A stretch of 64,000 nt of DNA, from positions 103,728-167,727 of the forward strand of contig CALNHX010002792.1 in assembly GCA_940337035.1 (NCBI GenBank). Direction: 5' to 3'. The first letter of the stretch is position 1, and each line of letters begins with the position of its first letter. A model generated the notes under the pieces. It was not told the origin of the DNA, made no database searches, and worked only from the letters and a program-made list of their open reading frames with translations. This DNA is from Agriotes lineatus. Taxonomy: Eukaryota > Arthropoda > Insecta > Coleoptera > Elateridae. Position numbers and translations under genes: made by a program. Shown here piece by piece: positions 11,901 through 24,239 of this stretch.

Positions 11901-14303
11901 TTTACAATGTCGTGGTACGGTGCGATAGTCAAAAGTAGCTTTAAATTATACCAGAAGCAGATATTGTCGTTTATTAACCCTCATATTGCAAGGGCTTATT
12001 CTTATGGCCCCTAAAAGCTATCGAAATCATTTTTACAATGCCAATAAGCAGAAATAATACTTAACAGGTAACCTTTAGTATTGTAGATAGCCTTCAAAAG
12101 GACATATCTCGTGCATTGGAAATAATGCGAGCGTCGAGATGGCAGAATAGGTATTTCAAAGAGCGCTAATAGACACATTTTTATATACTATTTCCGGCCG
12201 GCTATTACACTTCATATACCCAGAAGATGCCTTTCCGCATTGTATTTACGTTCAGTCAACCTCTAATGGCATGAGCTAATACCTGTGTCGTACAAACGCT
12301 AACCAAATCATACGTATTTACAATGTCGTGGTACGGTGCCATAGTCAAAAGTAGCTTTAAATTATACCAGAAGCTATTTAAAGCAGATATTGTCGCTTAT
12401 TAACCCTCATATTGCAAGGGCTTATTCTTATGGCCCCTAAAAGCTATCCAAATCATATTTACAATGCCAATAAGCAGTAATAATACTTAATAAGTAACTT
12501 TTAGTATTGTAGATATCCTTCAAAAATGCATATCTCGTGCATTGGAAATAACGCGAGCGTTGAAATTCCAAAATAGATATTTCCAAGAGCGCTAATAGAC
12601 ACATTTTTATATACTATTTCCGGCCGGCTATTACACTTCATATACCCAGAAGATGCCTTTCCGCATTGTATTTACGTTCAGTCAACCTCTAGTGGAATGA
12701 GCTAATACCTGTGTCGTACAAACGCTAACCAAATCATACGTATTTACAATGTAGAGGTGCAGTGCGATAGTCAAAAGTAGCTTTAAATTATACCAGAAGC
12801 TATTTAAAGCAGATATTGTCGCTTATTAACCCTCATATTGCAAGGGCTTATTCTTATGGCCCCTAAAAGCTATCCAAATCATTTTTACAATGCCAATAAG
12901 CAGAAATAATACTTAACAGGTAACCTTTAGTATTGTAGATAGCCTTCAAAAGGACATATCTCGTGCATTGGAAATAACGCGAGCGTCGAGTTGGCAGAAT
13001 AAGTATTTCCAAGAGCGCTAATAGACACATTTTTATATACCCATTCCGGCCGGCTATTACACTTCATATACCCAGAAGATGCCTTTCCGCATTGTATTTA
13101 CGTTCAGTCAACCTCTAGTGGAATGAGCTAATACCTGTGTCGTACAAACGCTAACCAAATCATACGTATTTACAATGTAGAGGTGCAGTGCGATAGTCAA
13201 AAGTAGCTTTAAATTATACCAGAAGCTATTTAAAGCAGATATTGTCGCTTATTAACCCTCATATTGCAAGGGCTTATTCTTATGGCCCCTAAAAGCTATC
13301 GAAATCATTTTTACAATGCCAATAAGCAGAAATAATACTTAACAGGTAACCTTTAGTATTGTAGATAGCCTTCAAAAGGACATATCTCGTGCATTGGAAA
13401 TAATGCGAGCGTCGAGATGGCAGAATAGGTATTTCAAAGAGCGCTAATAGACACATTTTTATATACTATTTCCGGCCGGCTATTACACTTCATATACCCA
13501 GAAGATGCCTTTCCGCATTGTATTTACGTTCAGTCAACCTCTAATGGCATGAGCTAATACCTGTGTCGTACAAACGCTAACCAAATCATACGTATTTACA
13601 ATGTCGTGGTACGGTGCGATAGTCAAAAGTAGCTTTAAATTATACCAGAAGCAGATATTGTCGTTTATTAACCCTCATATTGCAAGGGCTTATTCTTATG
13701 GCCCCTAAAAGCTATCGAAATCATTTTTACAATGCCAATAACCAGAAATAATACTTAACAGGTAACCTTTAGTATTGTAGATAGCCTTCAAAAGGACATA
13801 TCTCGTGCATTGGAAATAATGCGAGCGTCGAGATGGCAGAATAGGTATTTCCAAGAGCGCTAATAGACACATTTTTATATACCCATTCCGGCCGGCTATT
13901 ACATTTCATATACCCAGAAGATGCCTTTCCGCATTGTATTTACGTTCAGTCTACCTCTAATGGCATGAGCTAATACCTGTGTCGTACAAACGCTAACCAA
14001 ATCATACGTATTTACAATGTAGAGGTGCAGTGCGATAGTCAAAAGTAGCTTTAAATTATACCAGAAGCTATTTAAAGCAGATATTGTCGCTTATTAACCC
14101 TCATATTGCAAGGGCTTATTCTTATGGCCCCTAAAAGCTATCCAAATCATATTTACAATGCCAATAAGCAGTAATAATACTTAATAAGTAACTTTTAGTA
14201 TTGTAGATAGCCTTCAAAAATGCATATCTCGTGCATTGGAAATAACGCGAGCGTCGAAATTCCAGAATAGATATTTCCAAGAGCGCTAATAGACACATTT
14301 TTA
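8991..14303 (+). repeat. Satellite array, segment 2
   Basis: The monomer interrupted at 7701 resumes here in phase, and the same ~425-bp unit continues. The first unit after the transposon is a mixed type: it begins with the CGTTTATTAACCCTCATATTG variant and then carries the ATGCAAATAAGCAAAAAT variant near 9068-9086. Members with the variants AATAAGTAACTTTTAG and AAAATGCATATCTCG recur (near 9950, 12490, 14190). The segment ends at a TTTTTA that is duplicated across the second insertion. Confidence 0.97.
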
Positions 14304-14423
14304 CTTTCCCATACCCATAGGTATAGGGAAGTCTTGGAATCATGAAAATTTTGGAAATCGAGATTTTCACAGAAATATCCGTTTTGGGCCTCTAGGAACC
14401 CAAAAAAGTGGTTTTAAAAAAAT

Positions 14424-14482
14424 GTCTGTCTGTGTGTGGGTGTGTGTGTGGGTGTGTGTGTGGGTGTGTGTGTGGGTGGGTG
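14424..14482 (+). repeat. TG-rich simple-sequence tract
   Basis: GTCTGTCTG is followed by repeated blocks of GTGTGTGTGG ending at GGGTGGGTG. It is a microsatellite-like tract inside the second insertion and nothing in it looks coding. Confidence 0.9.
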
Positions 14483-15562
14483 ACGCTCCTACAGCCGAAA
14501 GTATTGCTCCGATTTTGATGTGCTTTGGAATGCGAGGGTGTATCGAAAATTCATCGACAAAATAAGCTTTTCAAAAAAATCCGAAACCGGAAGCGGAAGT
14601 TACGCATGTTTTTTTGGTATCACTGTTTTCGTGATTAAAAATTTGAAAATTTTATCGTGGATAACGATTGAGGGTCATAAGACAAATCTGCTAGTTTTTT
14701 GCCTAACTCGCTAGGTTTAAAATGAAGGGCGCTATGATTTTTTGAAAATTTTGAGTTTAACGCCCTATTACTCAAAAACGGATGAATCGATTCAATTGAT
14801 TTTTGTTTTCTGAATAGTATATGAAGGCTAACATGAGGTGATATAAAAAGTGTTTTGAAAAATATTAAGGGGCCTAAATTACAAATTTTCAAAATTTTGG
14901 AAATTTTCTAAAAATCATTTCTCAAAAACTGCCCACAGGAATTTGTTTAAACTTCATACACTGATAGACCCCGAAAAGGGCTATCGATCTGTTTTTAAAG
15001 AATCTCATGAATTATCTGTGGCGCCCTCTACGAAGCTTTGAAGTTTGAAAATTTAAACCCCTTTAATTAATAAACCAACAAGATAGGTAGCTGGGTTTTC
15101 ACTGGATTGCCTCAGTGCATAATGGAGCATATGAATATGCAAAAAAATATTACACTCGTGGATATATGTAAGCGCACCGGCCCCCTCCCCCCTCTATTTT
15201 TGAAAAAATATTTTTTTATTCTAACGGTTGTTATATTTTTGCGTCAAAGAATCTTTTTCCGCGAAAATAAAAAAATCGATTTTGTATGCCCTAGAAAATA
15301 TAATTTCCAGGTACTTAGAAAATTTCACCTCGGTGCTACAGCCGTTTTGAGGAAAATAATACATAAACTAGCACAGTGGCGGCTTGTCCACTTGGCGCCA
15401 TCTACAGAACCTCGGTGGTCACGTTTTGAACTACACATCTTATAACATAAAATCGTAGCTCTCTTTGTTTGCGTGTAACTATGTTTGTTCGCTATCTCCT
15501 CCGAAGATACTGGACCGATTAAGTTGTACGATGGCTTAAAAGTTTGCTAATTTTCAGACTTA
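14483..15562. other. Interior of the second insertion, no gene recognised
   Basis: About 1.1 kb rich in runs of A and T (AAAATTTT-type blocks). Several short open frames cross it on both strands, such as 14520-14714 (+), 14635-14892 (-) and 15107-15445 (+). Their products are low-complexity and Phe/Lys/Ile-rich with no family motif, which is what chance frames in such composition look like. I assign no gene here. Confidence 0.6.
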
Positions 15563-15647
15563 TTTAATTAACTTCTCTAGGCAGCAGTATAATTTAATTA
15601 ACTTCTCTAGGCAGCAGTATAATTTAATTAACTTCTCTAGGCAGCAG
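15563..15647 (+). repeat. 30-bp tandem repeat, about 2.8 copies
   Basis: The unit reads TTTAATTAACTTCTCTAGGC followed by AGCAGTATAA, 30 bp in all. Copies begin at 15563, 15593 and 15623. The last is cut short at CAGCAG before AGCGGAGC. The copies are identical where they overlap, suggesting a young minisatellite within the inserted element. Confidence 0.9.
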
Positions 15648-15702
15648 AGCGGAGCGCCTATCGCTGTCTACTATTAGCTCGGGTGCGCGCATTATTCAAA
15701 CA

Positions 15703-15783
15703 GGAGAGTGTGGTTCTGCGGTAAGCGTGCTGGCCTATCACGCGGGAGCCCCGGGTTCGATCCCGTCGATGCATCTTTTTTTT
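15703..15783 (+). pseudogene. tRNA-like segment (tRNA-Asp-like, SINE-type) with an oligo-T terminator
   Basis: The segment has an A-box-like TGGTTCTGCGGTAAGC and a good internal B box, GGTTCGATCC, at 15754-15763. Eight T residues follow at 15776-15783, enough for RNA polymerase III termination. The stretch CCTATCACGCGGGAG resembles the anticodon arm of eukaryotic tRNA-Asp, with GTC changed to ATC. The T arm can form CGGG/CCCG around TTCGAT. The acceptor stem does not close properly and the D arm is weak, so this is not a functional tRNA. It is more likely the tRNA-derived head of a SINE or a tRNA pseudogene captured by the surrounding element. The tRNA-Asp assignment is from recall of the anticodon arm and is tentative. 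Confidence 0.6.
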
Positions 15784-16009
15784 AAATTTATATTAATGAA
15801 TCTCTCTTAATTTTGCGAACCGAAACGTAGTTCGGGTGACTCACTAGTTCTTTTATATTTACCCGCAATTTACGTGAAAGTGTAAACGCTTATCACGGTG
15901 AAGACGTGAGTCATCGAGTTGGAATTTTGATATGTTGTAAAGACTGTTGAATAAAGACGATATGAATAGTTTCCAGTATGGGAAAGTCCAGGGAGGTAGT
16001 CACGTCCAC
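15784..16009. other. Right part of the second insertion
   Basis: About 225 bp between the oligo-T run and the junction. It contains GAATAAAG near 15950 (a possible polyadenylation signal), the inner inverted repeat GTATGGGAAAG at 15976-15986, and 23 bp of unpaired end sequence finishing in GTCCAC. It could be the body and tail of a tRNA-derived SINE, but I recognise no family. Confidence 0.45.
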
Positions 16010-16499
16010 TTTTTATATACTATTTCCGGCCGGCTATTACACTTCATATACCCAGAAGAGGCCTTTCCGCATTGTATTTACGTTCAGTCAACCTCTAATG
16101 GCATGAGCTAATACCTGTGTCGTACAAACGCTAACCAAATCATACGTATTTACAATGCCGTGGTACGGTGCGATAGTCAAAAGTAGCTTTAAATTATACC
16201 ATAAGCTATTTAAAGCAGATATTGTCGTTTATTAACCCTCATATTGCAAGGGCTTATTCTTATGGCCCGTAAAAGCTATCGAAATCATTTTTACAATGCC
16301 AATAAGCGGAAATAATACTTAACAGGTAACCTTTAGTATTGTAGATAGCCTTCAAAAGGACATATCTCGTGCATTGGAAATAACGCCAGCGTCGAGATGG
16401 CAGAATAGGTATTTCAAAGAGCGCTAATAGACACATTTTTATATACTATTTCCGGCCGGCTATTACACTTCATATACCCAGAAGATGCATTTCCGCATT

Positions 16500-19400
16500 G
16501 TATTTACGTTCAGTCAACCTCTAATGGCATGAGCTAATACCTGTGTCGTACAAACGCTAACCAAATCATACGTATTTACAATGTCGTGGTACGGTGCGAT
16601 AGTCAAAAACAGCTTTAAATTATACCAGAAGCTATTTAAAGCAGATATTGTCGTTTATTAACCCTCATATTGCAAGGGCTTATTCTTATGCCCCTAAAAG
16701 CTATAGAAATCATTTTTACAATGCCAATAAGAAGAAATAATACTTAACAGGTAACCTTTAGTATTGTAGATAGCCTTCAAAAGGACATATCTCGTGCATT
16801 GGAAATAACGCCACCGTCGAGATGGCAGAATAGGTATTTCAAAGAGCGCTAATAGACACATTTTTATATACTATTTCCGGCCGGCTATTACACTTCATAT
16901 ACCCAGAAGATGCCTTTCCGCATTGTATTTACGTTCAGTCAACCTCTAATGGCATGAGCTAATACCTGTGTCGTACAAACGCTAACCAAATCATACGTAT
17001 TTACAATGTCGTGGTACGGTGCGATAGTCAAAAGTAGCTTTAAATTATACCAGTAGCTATTTAAAGCAGATATTGTCGCTTATTAACCCTCATATTGCAA
17101 GGGCTTATTCTTATGGCCCCTAAAAGCTATCCAAATCATTTTTACAATGCCAATAAGCAGTAATAATACTTAACAGGTAACCTTTAGTATTGTAGATAGC
17201 CTTCAAAAGGACATATCTCGTGCATTGGAAATAACGCGAGCGTCGAGATGGCAGAATAGGTATTTCCAAGAGCGCTAATAGACACATTTTTATATACCCA
17301 TTCCGGCCGGCTATTACACTTCATATACCCAGAGGATGCCTTTCCCCATTGTATTTACGTTCAGTCAACCTCTAATGGCATGAGCTAATACCTGTGTCGT
17401 ACAAACGCTAACCAAATCATACGTATTTACAATGTAGAGGTGCAGTGCGAGAGTCAAAAGTAGCTTTAAATTATTTAAGAAACTATTTAAAACAGATATT
17501 GTCGCTTATTAACCCTCATATTGCAAGGGCTTATTCTTATGGCCCCTAAAAGCTATAGAAATCATTTTTACAATGCCAATAAGCAGAAATAATACTTAAC
17601 AGGAAACCTTTAGTATTGTAGATAGCCTTCAAAAATGCATATCTCGTGCACTGGAAATAACGCGAGCGTTGAAATTCCAAAATAGATATTTCCAAGAGCG
17701 CTAATAGACACATTTTTATATACTATTTCCGGCCGGCTATTACACTTCATATACCCAGAAGATGCCTTTCCGCATTGTATTTACGTTCAGTCAACCTCTA
17801 ATGGCATGAGCTAATACCTGTGTCGTACAAACGCTAACCAAATCATACGTATTTACAATGTAGAGGTGCAGTGCGATAGTCAAAAGTAGCTTTAAATTAT
17901 ACCAGTAGCTATTTAAAGCAGATATTGTCGCTTACTAACCCTCATATTGCAAGGGCTTATTCTTGTGGCCCCTAAAAGCTATCCAAATCATATTTACAAT
18001 GCCAATAAGCAGTAATAATACTTAATAAGTAACTTTTAGTATTGTAGATAGCCTTCAAAAGGACATATCTCGTGCATTGGAAATAACGCGAGCGTCGAGA
18101 TGGCAGAATAGGTATTTCCAAGAGCGCTAATAGACACATTTTGATATACCCATTCCGGCCGGCTATTACACTTCATATACCCAGAAGATGCCTTTCCGCA
18201 TTGTATTTACGTTCAGTCAACCTCTAATGGCATGAGCTAATACCTGTGTCGTACCAACGCTAACCAAATCATACGTATTTACAATGTCGTGGTACGGTGC
18301 GATAGTCAAAAGTAGCTTTAAATTATACCAGAAGCTATTTAAAGCAGATATTGTCGTTTATTAACCCTCATATTGCAAGGGCTTATTCTTATGGCCCCTA
18401 AAAGCTATCCAAATCATTTTTCAATGCCAATAAGCAGAAATAATACTTAACAGGTCACCTTTAGTATTGTAGATAGCCTTCAAAAGGACATATCTCGTGC
18501 ATTGGAAATAACGCGAGCGTCGAGATGGAAGAATAGGTATTTCCAAGAGCGCTAATAGACACATTTTTAAGTACCCATTCCGGCCGGCTATTACACTTCA
18601 TATACCCAGAAGATGCCTTTCCGTATTGTATTTACGTTCAGTCAACCTCTAATGGCATGAGCTAATACCTGTGTCGTACAAACGCTAACCAAATCATACG
18701 TATTTACAATGTAGAGGTGCAGTGCGATAGTCAAAAGTAGCTTAAATTATACCAGTAGCTATTTAAAGCAGATATTGTCGCTTACTAACCCTCATATTGC
18801 AAGGGCTTATTCTTATGGCCCCTAAAAGCTATCCAAATCATATTTACAATGCCAATAAGCAGTAATAATACTTAATAAGTAACTTTTAGTATTGTAGATA
18901 GCCTTCAAAATGCATATCTCGTGCATTGGAAATAACGCGAGCGTCGAAATTCCAGAATAGATATTTCCAAGAGCGCTAATAGACACATTTTTATATACTA
19001 TTTCAGGCCGGCTATTACACTTCATATACCCAGCAGATGCCTTTCCGCATTGTATTTACGTTCAGTTAACCTCTAATGGCATGAGCTAATACCTGTGTCG
19101 TACAAACGCTAACCAAATCATACGTATTTACAATGTAGAGGTGCAGTGCGATAGTCAAAAGTAGCTTTAAATTATACCACAAGCTATTTAAAGCAGATAT
19201 TGTTGCTTATTAACCCTCATATTGCAAGGGCTTATTCTTATGGCCCCTAAAAGCTATTCAAATCATATTTACAATGCCAATAAGCAGTAATAATAATTAA
19301 TAAGTAACTTTTAGTATTGTAGATAGCCTTCAAAAATGCATATCTCGTGCATTGGAAATATCGCGAGCGTTGAAATTCCAAAATAGATATTTTCAAGAGC

Positions 19401-22380
19401 GCTAATAGACACATTTTTATATACTATTTCCGGCCGGCTATTACACTTCATATACCCAGAAGATGCCTTTCCGCATTGTATTTACGTTCCGTCAACCTCT
19501 AATGGCATGAGCTAATTCCTGTGTCGTACAAACGCTAACCAAATCATACGTATTTACAATGTCGTGGTACGGTGCGATAGTCAAAAGTAGCTTTAAATTA
19601 TACCAGAAGCTATTTAAAGCAGATATTTCGTTTATTAACCCTCATATTGCAAGGGCTTATTCTCATGGCCCCTAAAAGCTATCGAAATCATTTTTACAAT
19701 GCCAATAAGCAGAAATAATACTTAAAAGGTAACCTTTAGTATTGTAGATAGCCTTCAAAAGGACATATCTCGTGCATTGGAAATAACGCGAGCGTCGAGA
19801 TGGCAGAATAGGTATTTCCAAGAGCGCTAATAGATACATTTTTATATACCCATTCCGGCCGGCTATTACACTTCATATACCCAGAAGAGGCCTTTCCGCA
19901 TTGTATTTACGTTCAGTCAACCTCTAATGGCATGAGCTAATACCTGTGTCGTACAAACGCTAACCAAATCATACGTATTTACAATGTAGAGGTGCAGTGC
20001 GATAGTCAAAAGTAGCTTTAAATTATACCAGAAGCTATTTAAAACAGATATTGTCGATTATTAACCCTCACATTGCAAGGACTTATTCTTATGGCCCCTA
20101 AAAGCTATCGAAATCATTTTTACAATGCAAATAAGCAAAAATAATACTTAACAGGTAACCTTTAGTATTGTAGATAGCCTTCAAAAGGACATATCTCGTG
20201 CATTGGAAATAACGCCAGCGTCGAGATGGCAGAATAGGTATTTCCAAGAGCGCTAATAGACACCTTTTTATATACCCATTCCGGCCGGCTATTACACTTC
20301 ATATACCCAGAAGATGCCTTTCCGCATTGTATTTACGTTCAGTCAACCTCTAGTGGAATGAGCTAATACCTGTGTCGTACAAACGCTAACCAAATCATAC
20401 GTATTTACAATGTCGTGGTACGGTGCGATAGCCAAAAGTACCTTTAAATTATACCAGAAGCAGATATTGTCGTTTATTAACCCTCATATTGCAAGGGCTT
20501 ATTCTTATGGCCCCTAAAAGCTATCCAAATCATTTTTACAATGCCAATAAGCAGAAATAATACTTAACAGGTAACCTTTAGTATTGTAGATAGCCTTCAA
20601 AAGGACATACCTCGTGCATTGGAAATAATGCGAGCGTCGAGATGGCAGAATAGGTATTTCAAAGAGCGCTAATAGACACATTTATATATACTATTTCCGG
20701 CCGGCTATTACACTTCATATACCCAGAAGATGCCTTTCCGCATTGTATTTACGTTCAGTCAACCTCTAATGGCATGAGCTAATACCTGTGTCGTACAAAC
20801 GCTAACCAAATCATACGTATTTACAATGTCGTGGTACGGTGCGATAGTCAAAAGTAGCTTTAAATTATACCAGTAGCTATTTAAAGCAGATATAGTCGTT
20901 TATTAACCCTCATATTGCAAGGGCTTATTCTTATGGCCCCTAAAAGCTATCCAAATCATTTTTACAATGCCAATAAGCAGTAATAATACTTAACAGGTAA
21001 CCTTTAGTATTGTAGATAGCCTTCAAAAGGACATATCTCGTGCATTGGAAATAACGCGAGCGTCGAGATGGCAGAATAGGTATTTCCAAGCGCGCTAATA
21101 GACACATTTTTATATACTATTTCGGCCGGCTATTACACTTCATATACCCAGAAGATGCCTTTCCGCATTGTATTTACGTTCAGTCAACCTCTAATGGCAT
21201 GAGCTAATACCTGTGGCGTACAAACGCTAACCAAATCATACGTATTTACAATGTCGTGGTACGGTGCGATAGTCAAAAATAGCTTTAAATTATACCAGAA
21301 GCTATTTAAAGCAGATATTGTCGTTTATTAACCCTCATATTGCAAGGGCTTATTCTTATGCCCCTAAAAGCTATAGAAATCATTTTTACAATGCCAATAA
21401 GAAGAAATAATACTTAACAGGTAACCTTTAGTATTGTAGATAGCCTTCAAAAGGACATATCTCGTGCATTGGAAATAACGCCACCGTCGAGATGGCAGAA
21501 TAGGTATTTTAAAGAGCGCTAATAGACACATTTTTATATACTATTTCCGGCCGGCTATTACACTTCATATACCCAGAAGATGCCTTTCCGCATTGTATTT
21601 ACGTTCAGTCAACCTCTAATGGCATGAGCTAATACCTGTGTCGTACAAACGCTAACCAAATCATACGTATTTACAATGTCGTGGTACGGTGCGATAGTCA
21701 AAAGTAGCTTTAAATTATACCAGTAGCTATTTAAAGCAGATATTGTCGTTTATTAACCCTCATATTGCAAGGGCTTATTCTTATGGCCCCTAAAAGCTAT
21801 CCAAATCATTTTTACAATGCCAATAAGCAGTAATAATACTTAACAGGTAACCTTTAGTATTGTAGATAGCCTTCAAAAGGACATATCTCGTGCATTGGAA
21901 ATAACGCGAGCGTCGAGATGGCAGAATAGGTATTTCCAAGAGCGCTAATAGACACATTTTTATATACCCATTCCGGCCGGCTATTACACTTCATATACCC
22001 AGAGGATGCCTTTCCCCATTGTATTTACGTTCAGTCAACCTCTAATGACATGAGCTAATACCTGTGTCGTACAAACGCTAACCAAATCATACGTATTTAC
22101 AATGTAGAGGTGCAGTGCGAGAGTCAAAAGTAGCTTTAAATTATATAAGAAGCTATTTAAAACAGATATTGTCGCTTATTAACCCTCATATTGCAAGGGC
22201 TTATTCTTATGGCCCCTAAAAGCTATAGAAATCATTTTTACAAGCCAATAAGCAGAAATAATACTTAACAGGAAATCTTTAGTATTGTAGATAGCCTTCA
22301 AAAATGCATATCTCGTGCATTGGAAATAACGCGAGCGTTGAAATTCCAAAATAGATATTTCCAAGAGCGCTAATAGACAC
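16500..22380 (+). repeat. 11-monomer segmental duplication (period 4670 bp)
   Basis: About 16500-17700 recurs at about 21170-22370 with rare variants in the same order: TTATGCCCCTAAAAGC (16687 and 21357), CGCCACCGTCG, CCAGAGGATGCC with TTTCCCCATTG (17331 and 22001), and GCGAGAGTCAAAAG (17448 and 22118). The offset is 4670 bp at each landmark, close to eleven monomers. Part of the same block, with the lost-G monomer, occurs again next to the retroelement at about 34380-35120. Confidence 0.8.
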
Positions 22381-24239
22381 ATTTTTATATACTATTTCCG
22401 GCCGGCTATTACACTTCATATACCCAGAAGATGCCTTTCCGCATTGTATTTACGTTCAGTCAACCTCTAATGGCATGAGCTAATACCTGTGGCGTACAAA
22501 CGCTAACAAAATCATACGTATTTACAATGTCGTGGTACGGTGCGATAGTCAAAAATAGCTTTAAATTATACCAGAAGCTATTTAAAGCAGATATTGTCTT
22601 TTATTAACCCTCATATTGCAAGGGCTTATTCTTATGCCCCTAAAAGCTATAGAAATCATTTTTACAATGCCAATAAGAAGAAATAATACTTAACAGGTAA
22701 CCTTTAGTATTGTAGATAGCTTTCAAAAGGACATATCTCGTGCATTGGAAATAACGCGAGCGTCGAGATGGCAGAATAGGTATTTCCAAGCGCGCTAATA
22801 GACACATTTTTATATACTATTTCCGGCCGGCTATTACACTTCATATACCCAGAAGATGCCTTTCCGCATTGTATTTACGTTCAGTCAACCTCTAATGGCA
22901 TGAGCTAATACCTGTGTCGTACAAACGTTAACCAAATCATACGTATTTACAATGCCGTGGTACGGTGCGATAGTCAAAAGTAGCTTTAAATTATACCATA
23001 AGCTATTTAAAGCAGATATTGTCGTTTATTAACCCTCATATTGCAAGGGCTTATTCTTATGGCCCCTAAAAGCTATCGAAATCATTTTTACAATGCCAAT
23101 AAGCGGAAATAATACTTAACAGGTAACCTTTAGTATTGGAGATAGCCTTCAAAAGGACATATCTCCTGCATTGGAAATAACGCCAGCGTCGAGATGGCAG
23201 AATAGGTATTTCAAAGAGCGCTAATAGACACATTTTTATATACTATTTCCGGCCGGCTATTACACTTCATATACCCAGAAGATGCCTTTCCGCATTGTAT
23301 TTACGTTCAGTCAACCTCTAATGGCATGAGCTAATACCTGTGTCGTACAAACGCTAACCAAATCATACGTATTTACAATGTAGAGGTGCAGTGCGATAGT
23401 CAAAAGTAGCTTTAAATTATACCAGAAGCTATTTAAAGCAGATATTGTCGTTTATTAACCCTCATATTGCAAGGGATTATTCTTATGGCCCTTAAAAGCT
23501 ATCCAAATCATTTTTACAATGCCAATATGCAGAAATAATACTTAACAGGTAACCTTTAGTATTGTAGATAGCCTTCAAAAGGACATATTTCGTGCATTGG
23601 AAATAACGCGAGCGTCGAGATGGCAGAATAGGTATTTCCAAGAGCGCTAATAGACACATTTTTATATACCCATTCCGGCCGGCTATTACACTTCATATAC
23701 CCAGAAGATGCCTTTCCGCATTGTATTTACGTTCAGTCAACCTCTAATGGCATGAGCTAATACCTGTGTCGTACCAACGCTAACCAAATCATACGTATTT
23801 ACAATGTCGTGGTACGGTGCGCTAGTCAAAAGTAGCTTTAAATTATACCAGAAGCTATTTAAAGCAGATATTGTCGTTTATTAACCCTCATATTGCAAGG
23901 GCTTATTCTTATGGCCCCTAAAAGCTATCCAAATCATTTTTTCAATGCCAATAAGCAGAAATAATACTTAACAGGTCACCTTTAGTATTGTAGATAGCCT
24001 TCAAAAGGACATATCTCGTGCATTGGAAATAACGCGAGCGTCGAGATGGCAGAATAGGTATTTCCAAGCGCGCTAATAGACACATTTTTATATACTATTT
24101 CCGGCCGGCTATTACACTTCATATACCCAGAAGATGCCTTTCCGCATTGTATTTACGTTCAGTCAACCTCTAATGGCATGAGCTAATACCTGTGTCGTAC
24201 AAACGCTAACCAAATCATACGTATTTGCAATGTAGAGGT

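Larger units (their letters stand above)
14304..16009. mobile_element. Unclassified 1.7-kb insertion flanked by a TTTTTA duplication
   Basis: Satellite sequence stops after TTTTTA (14298-14303) and resumes with TTTTTA (16010-16015). Deleting the insert and one copy restores the normal monomer, as expected for a transposon with a 6-bp target duplication. The left end, CTTTCCCATAC at 14304-14314, has its exact reverse complement at 15976-15986, but that lies 23 bp inside the right junction, so the ends are not symmetrical. The left end can also fold on itself (TTCCCATACC against GGTATAGGGAA). The interior holds a TG-rich tract, a 30-bp tandem repeat and a tRNA-like segment. No transposase or reverse transcriptase is recognisable. 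It is likely a non-autonomous, possibly composite, element of unknown superfamily. Confidence 0.65.

Noticed and set aside
14520..15445. Open frames 14520-14714, 14635-14892 and 15107-15445 in the second insertion.
   Set aside because: They lie in A/T-run sequence with low-complexity products and no recognisable domain.
15703..15783. A functional tRNA gene.
   Set aside because: The B box is good, but the acceptor stem does not close and the D arm is weak, so it was kept only as a tRNA-like pseudogene or SINE head.
14304..16009. Helitron as the source of the second insertion.
   Set aside because: Helitrons insert without target duplication and end in CTRR with a nearby hairpin. Here a 6-bp duplication is present and the right end is GTCCAC.
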